7,759 nucleotides of DNA from Crocinitomicaceae bacterium (GTDB lineage Bacteria; Bacteroidota; Bacteroidia; Flavobacteriales_D; Crocinitomicaceae): assembly GCA_013215515.1 (NCBI GenBank), contig JABSPC010000005.1, positions 1 through 7,759 on the forward strand, read 5' to 3'. This document shows, one piece after another, positions 4,422 to 7,759 of the stretch (the first letter of the stretch is position 1; each line of letters begins with the position of its first letter). The notes under the pieces are model-generated. The model saw only the letters and a list, made by a program, of their open reading frames with translations, searched no databases and was not told the origin of the DNA. The translations under genes were made by a program, and so were the position numbers.

Positions 4422-6863
4422 ATGAGCTATCGGGTCATATTTCTTTTTATTAGCGCCATTTTTATTTGTAATCAAGCCATATCACAGGCCGACAAGCTAA
4501 TTATCAAATCTCTTGACGAGTGCATTAATCCAAAAGTACTTCTTCAAAATATTGAAGAGGAACCAACAATTTGGACAGAAGACGCCGGAGCAAGAACAAT
4601 TTATACGTCTACGTTTTATGGTAATGGAAATGAAATCAAAACCCGACAAAGTTCTGTTCCAATTAATTATAAGAACGAACAAAATGAACTAATCCCAATT
4701 GATTCAAAATTAACACAGGGAGAGCATGGAATATATTCGGCAAAACAACAGCCCTTCCCTACTTACTTCAATCAAAATGGAGAAATAAGTTTAACAACTC
4801 GTGCAGCAAACCAAACACTATCTTTTGGCAAAACATTTGTACGACGCGGCGTGGAACCCTTATGGATAACTTTTGGTATTGATTCAAAAATAAACGGAGT
4901 TCCAGTTGGTTCAAACTACAGCTTTGAAAACAATACGGCGTCATTAAACACCACAACATCTGGAATTACTAAAGAAATTACGTTTCGAGAAAATGGTGTG
5001 AAGTACAATTACATTCTCACTCAGCCATTATCAGGTTTATCTAGTACTGCCATCTTTTCAGAAGAAATTCGGTTGCAAGAAGGTTATACAATCTCAGAAG
5101 ATTTAACCCGTGGAAAAAGAACGAAATACGGCTGGAGTGGAATTATCGAAGTGAAAGATGCAGACGGAAAGGTGGTAACAACATTTCACGAACCGCTTTG
5201 TTTGGATCAGAATAAAAAATACATGGTTGCTTCCTATAAGATCAAGGAAATTGATGGAATAAACATATTGGAAATTATAGTACCAAGTGATTGGCTCAAT
5301 GCATCGAATCGTGAGTATCCTATTATAATCGATCCAATTGTTATCGGTCCAACAACAACATGGGCAGGTGGGCTCATGCCTTCATGTTGGATGCCGTCTT
5401 ACAATCAAGATAGCATACAAGTAACTATTCCGGCTAACGTCACGGTTACAGAGTTGAATATTACAGCTAGTTTTTATGCCGACCCATTTACTGGTGCTTG
5501 GATGCAAGACGGCTCTATGTTTTTCAGTACGGACTGTGACAATTCTCAAAGCTTCACGATTACAGGCGTACCTGGTCAATCAGCAGGAACAGCCTATTTA
5601 GACAATTTCAATTTATACAATCCATTAACGTGCTGTTTCCCTGAATCCTGTGCCGCCCAAAACTTTTGGCTCTCATTTCATTTGGGTAGAAACATGCTTG
5701 GCTCAGGTTGTAACACAACTTATATTCGTTATGACCCTGGCTCAACTACATGGCCGTTTGAAGCTGTGGTTGTTGGAAAAACGGCTGAGCACTCTTCGTC
5801 AGAATGGAACGTTCCTGCTATCCCAACGTGCTCGAACGATTGTGACATCACAGCAGTAGCTTATGTTTCTTTCGGTGTTCCACCATTTACTTTTACCCAC
5901 CCATGGAGTACCGACATAATCGTTCAAGGAACAAGCGTAGGATGTAGTAATGGATCAACGAGTTATTTATTTCATTTAGTACCGCCAAACTGCCCTAATT
6001 ATTGCGATACACTTACAACATCATTAGTTGTTCCTCCTCCTGTAATTACAGATGCTTGTGGGAACTTAGTTTCTCCTGCAGTCTCTGGCTTTGTCCCTAT
6101 CAAACCTGCCCCTGGCTTTGATCCTATCTATGATTCAATTGTATGTTCAGAAGATCCATTCGTTATTGATCTGAACTTGTGCATGCCTCAGGCAACAATG
6201 CAATGGGATGGAAATGGAATCTCTGGATGGGATGATCAAATAACTCAAACTTTAGTGAACAATACAGGTAGTGTCACAATGATTAATTACACGGCATTTA
6301 CCTTATTTAATGGTTGTTTTTCTGACACCATTGATATCCCTGTTTACGTTCAACCAAATCCGATTGCGGCATACACTGCTGATCCTGATCCGATGATAAT
6401 TAGCATTCCCATCAATTTTACAGACGTTTCTACTTTCAATGCTTCACCAGCCTTGAATTGGTATTACGATTTTGGCGATGGATCTGGAGATGTGAATCAG
6501 AACCCAACCCATACCTATCCTGATCCAGGAGAATACTTGATCTGTCTTTATGTCGACGACGTTGCCGGATGCTCAGACTCAATTTGTACATTGACGCCCG
6601 TTGCCCCAGCAGAGGTTCATATTCCCAATGTTATCACTCCTAATAATGATGGCAAAAATGACTTTTTAGAGTTTCAATATTTGAATTTTTACCCAGCAAA
6701 TCATCTCACGATTGTAGATCGATGGGGGCTTTTAATATACGAAGCTGAGGATTATCAAAACGATTGGGATGCAAGCGGTTACTCAGAAGGAACTTACTTT
6801 TTCATCTTAACGCTAACGGATGCTGAAAAACAATACGACGGATTTATTCAGGTTGTAAAATAA
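4422..6863 (+). CDS. Large Cys-rich surface protein with PKD and T9SS type B (gliding-motility-associated) C-terminal domain
   Basis: The ATG at 4422 gives 813 residues starting with a signal peptide cleaved near residue 22 (AISQ|ADK). An in-frame TTG at 4398 would add eight polar residues ahead of it and is less likely. Residues about 25-310 form a beta-rich module ending in a YPIIIDP motif (299-305), a pattern shared with N-terminal modules of wall-associated and Rhs-like surface proteins. Residues about 310-640 form a long beta-rich region with many Cys (SCW, DCD, TCCFPESC, NDCD, NCPNYC), suggesting disulphides; I recognise no named domain there. Residues about 651-731 hold a PKD domain (YYDFGDG, THTYPDPGEY). 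Residues about 732-813 are a type B T9SS sorting domain (IPNVITPNNDGKNDF, VDRWG, WDASG, GTYFF). Predicted fate is Sec export, then T9SS secretion to the surface, as adhesin or gliding-associated protein. It forms its own transcription unit, ending at a strong hairpin. Confidence 0.88.
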   Translation: MSYRVIFLFISAIFICNQAISQADKLIIKSLDECINPKVLLQNIEEEPTIWTEDAGARTIYTSTFYGNGNEIKTRQSSVPINYKNEQNELIPIDSKLTQGEHGIYSAKQQPFPTYFNQNGEISLTTRAANQTLSFGKTFVRRGVEPLWITFGIDSKINGVPVGSNYSFENNTASLNTTTSGITKEITFRENGVKYNYILTQPLSGLSSTAIFSEEIRLQEGYTISEDLTRGKRTKYGWSGIIEVKDADGKVVTTFHEPLCLDQNKKYMVASYKIKEIDGINILEIIVPSDWLNASNREYPIIIDPIVIGPTTTWAGGLMPSCWMPSYNQDSIQVTIPANVTVTELNITASFYADPFTGAWMQDGSMFFSTDCDNSQSFTITGVPGQSAGTAYLDNFNLYNPLTCCFPESCAAQNFWLSFHLGRNMLGSGCNTTYIRYDPGSTTWPFEAVVVGKTAEHSSSEWNVPAIPTCSNDCDITAVAYVSFGVPPFTFTHPWSTDIIVQGTSVGCSNGSTSYLFHLVPPNCPNYCDTLTTSLVVPPPVITDACGNLVSPAVSGFVPIKPAPGFDPIYDSIVCSEDPFVIDLNLCMPQATMQWDGNGISGWDDQITQTLVNNTGSVTMINYTAFTLFNGCFSDTIDIPVYVQPNPIAAYTADPDPMIISIPINFTDVSTFNASPALNWYYDFGDGSGDVNQNPTHTYPDPGEYLICLYVDDVAGCSDSICTLTPVAPAEVHIPNVITPNNDGKNDFLEFQYLNFYPANHLTIVDRWGLLIYEAEDYQNDWDASGYSEGTYFFILTLTDAEKQYDGFIQVVK

Positions 6864-6864
6864 A

Positions 6865-6896
6865 AAAGCACCCATGAATTAAATCAAGGGTGCTTT
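6865..6896. terminator. Bidirectional terminator between convergent genes
   Basis: AAAGCACCC (6865-6873) pairs perfectly with GGGTGCTTT (6888-6896) around a 14-base loop. It begins two bases after the TAA of the type B cargo gene and lies about 40 bases beyond the stop of the convergent patatin gene. On the minus strand the hairpin runs into six U (6867-6862), and on the plus strand into a short UUU within the stem, so both genes can end here. Confidence 0.85.
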
Positions 6897-6937
6897 CGTG
6901 AATAGAGGTGGTTAATCCCTCCAATAAGTATTTCTAA

Positions 6938-7759
6938 TTATTCTACTTTGACAATTCTCTTGATCATAGCATCTAATTGAGGCTTCACCAATTCAAGTGT
7001 CTTCTCCGCTGCTATAACCAGCTTATCGCAATTTTCTTTATCGGCATTTGCCATATCGGCATCATAATTTCTAATCCCATCATCTTCTGGAACATCAATT
7101 CGAAGGTAATTGTTAATGTCCTCCGCTTCGAGCGTAGAAAACAATTGTTTCATTTGAAAATCGACAGTATCAATACTGCCATCCATCATGATATTTGGCG
7201 TAGAAATGGCCCATTTAAGGATTCCCCATTTCGCACTTTTGTCAACATCTGGCAAAGCAAAATTACCCCCTCCAGTTCCAATGGAAACGATTAACATATC
7301 CTTAGCCGTTGGTGTTTTATCGCTAGGCAAACCGAACTTCATGTTTCGAGCCTCTGAATAAGCGCATAATGTTGGGTTGTTCGCAAAAACACCTCCATCA
7401 ATATTGTGCATGTATTCGCTTTCACCCTTGTTAAATTTCTTCGCGTGATTTTTTATCCTTGCCGGAGGAAAATATGTTGGCGCTGCCGAAGTCGAGCGCA
7501 TTGCATCTTTCACTTTAAAGGTTCTATTTCGAACAGAATGATCCTCACTTCTCAGGAAAAATGCTTTCTTAGTATCTAAATTGTAAGTTGTAAGTGTACA
7601 TGGTTTAAGAAGGTCATGAAGCATATCATCTCCAAATTGATTCTCTAGAATTTCCTCCAATGCCGATGGGTCGTACTGCACAGCATTAAACATTTGTCTC
7701 AAACCAAACCATGCAAACTTCTTGGAATTATTAAAAATATCAACGCCCTTATCCGTGTA
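6938..7759 (-). CDS. Patatin-like phospholipase (5' end outside the window)
   Basis: The frame is open from the window edge (7759) to the TAA at 6938-6940, giving 273 visible residues. A TTG at 7700-7702 is only an internal codon: the 19 codons upstream (YTDKGVDIF..FAWFG) are coherent, so the real start is beyond the window. The fragment matches the C-terminal half of patatin/RssA-like serine lipases. It shows the strand TLTTYNLDT, then KVKDAMRSTSAAPTYFPP, then the catalytic Asp in IDGGVFANNP (visible residue 121), then a DMLIVSIGTGGG strand. The family hydrolyses acyl esters of phospholipids or other lipids with a Ser-Asp dyad. The GxSxG nucleophile and the GGGxRG oxyanion motif lie upstream and cannot be checked here. 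No membrane segment is seen in the visible part, so it is probably cytoplasmic or peripheral. It is convergent with the type B cargo gene across a shared terminator. Confidence 0.9.
   Translation of the reverse strand, partial: YTDKGVDIFNNSKKFAWFGLRQMFNAVQYDPSALEEILENQFGDDMLHDLLKPCTLTTYNLDTKKAFFLRSEDHSVRNRTFKVKDAMRSTSAAPTYFPPARIKNHAKKFNKGESEYMHNIDGGVFANNPTLCAYSEARNMKFGLPSDKTPTAKDMLIVSIGTGGGNFALPDVDKSAKWGILKWAISTPNIMMDGSIDTVDFQMKQLFSTLEAEDINNYLRIDVPEDDGIRNYDADMANADKENCDKLVIAAEKTLELVKPQLDAMIKRIVKVE

Noticed and set aside
4497..5859. ORFs at 4497-4682 (-), 4768-4959 (-), 5382-5579 (-) and 5650-5859 (+)
   Set aside because: All are within the 813-residue T9SS type B gene, are composed of implausible sequence and have no own promoter or domain.
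6977..7294. 105-codon plus-strand ORF opposite the patatin gene
   Set aside because: It is antisense to a well-conserved patatin domain and its sequence has no recognisable feature.

Overview
The window looks like a chromosomal segment of a Bacteroidota bacterium, most likely a Flavobacteriales relative of the Crocinitomicaceae/Cryomorphaceae type. This rests on protein architecture: C-terminal type IX secretion (T9SS) sorting domains of both type A (kelch protein, PKD protein) and type B (the 4.4-6.9 kb gene), PKD modules, signal peptides ending in ..AQ or ..SQ, A/T-rich non-coding DNA, little Shine-Dalgarno sequence and TAnnTTTG-like promoter boxes. The species assignment is inference.

Layout. 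1-93 (+) is the last 30 codons of a 2-oxoglutarate/Fe(II) oxygenase of the prolyl-4-hydroxylase type. 149-1312 (+) is a secreted six-bladed kelch-like propeller with a type A sorting domain. It meets, tail to tail with a 12-bp overlap, a minus-strand pair: a TonB-C-domain periplasmic protein (2408-3124), then a secreted Ca2+-dependent phosphoinositide-phospholipase-C-like enzyme (1301-2398). A hairpin terminator at 3144-3178 separates this pair from a decayed minus-strand PKD/T9SS gene (3208-3922). Next come an unexplained block of roughly 50% GC (3923-4003) and a small signal-peptide gene broken by two frameshifts (4004-4226). A divergent intergenic region (4227-4421) leads to a large T9SS type B cargo protein (4422-6863, +). 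A bidirectional terminator (6865-6896) separates it from a convergent patatin-like phospholipase (6938 to beyond 7759, -) whose N-terminal half is outside the window.

Functionally this is mostly a set of exported envelope or surface proteins: three T9SS cargos, a TonB-C protein and two lipid-cleaving enzyme families. No defence system, mobile element, CRISPR array, tRNA or rRNA is visible. The most informative signal is a run of four small reading-frame disruptions within about 1.8 kb (2464, about 3435, about 4083, about 4201). The one in the TonB-C gene can be repaired by ignoring a single base. The repair restores a canonical TonB C-terminus and moves the stop into a TAATG stop/start overlap with the phospholipase gene. 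These disruptions are either real gene decay or local sequence errors; the missing 5' end of the PKD gene argues for real decay at that gene at least.
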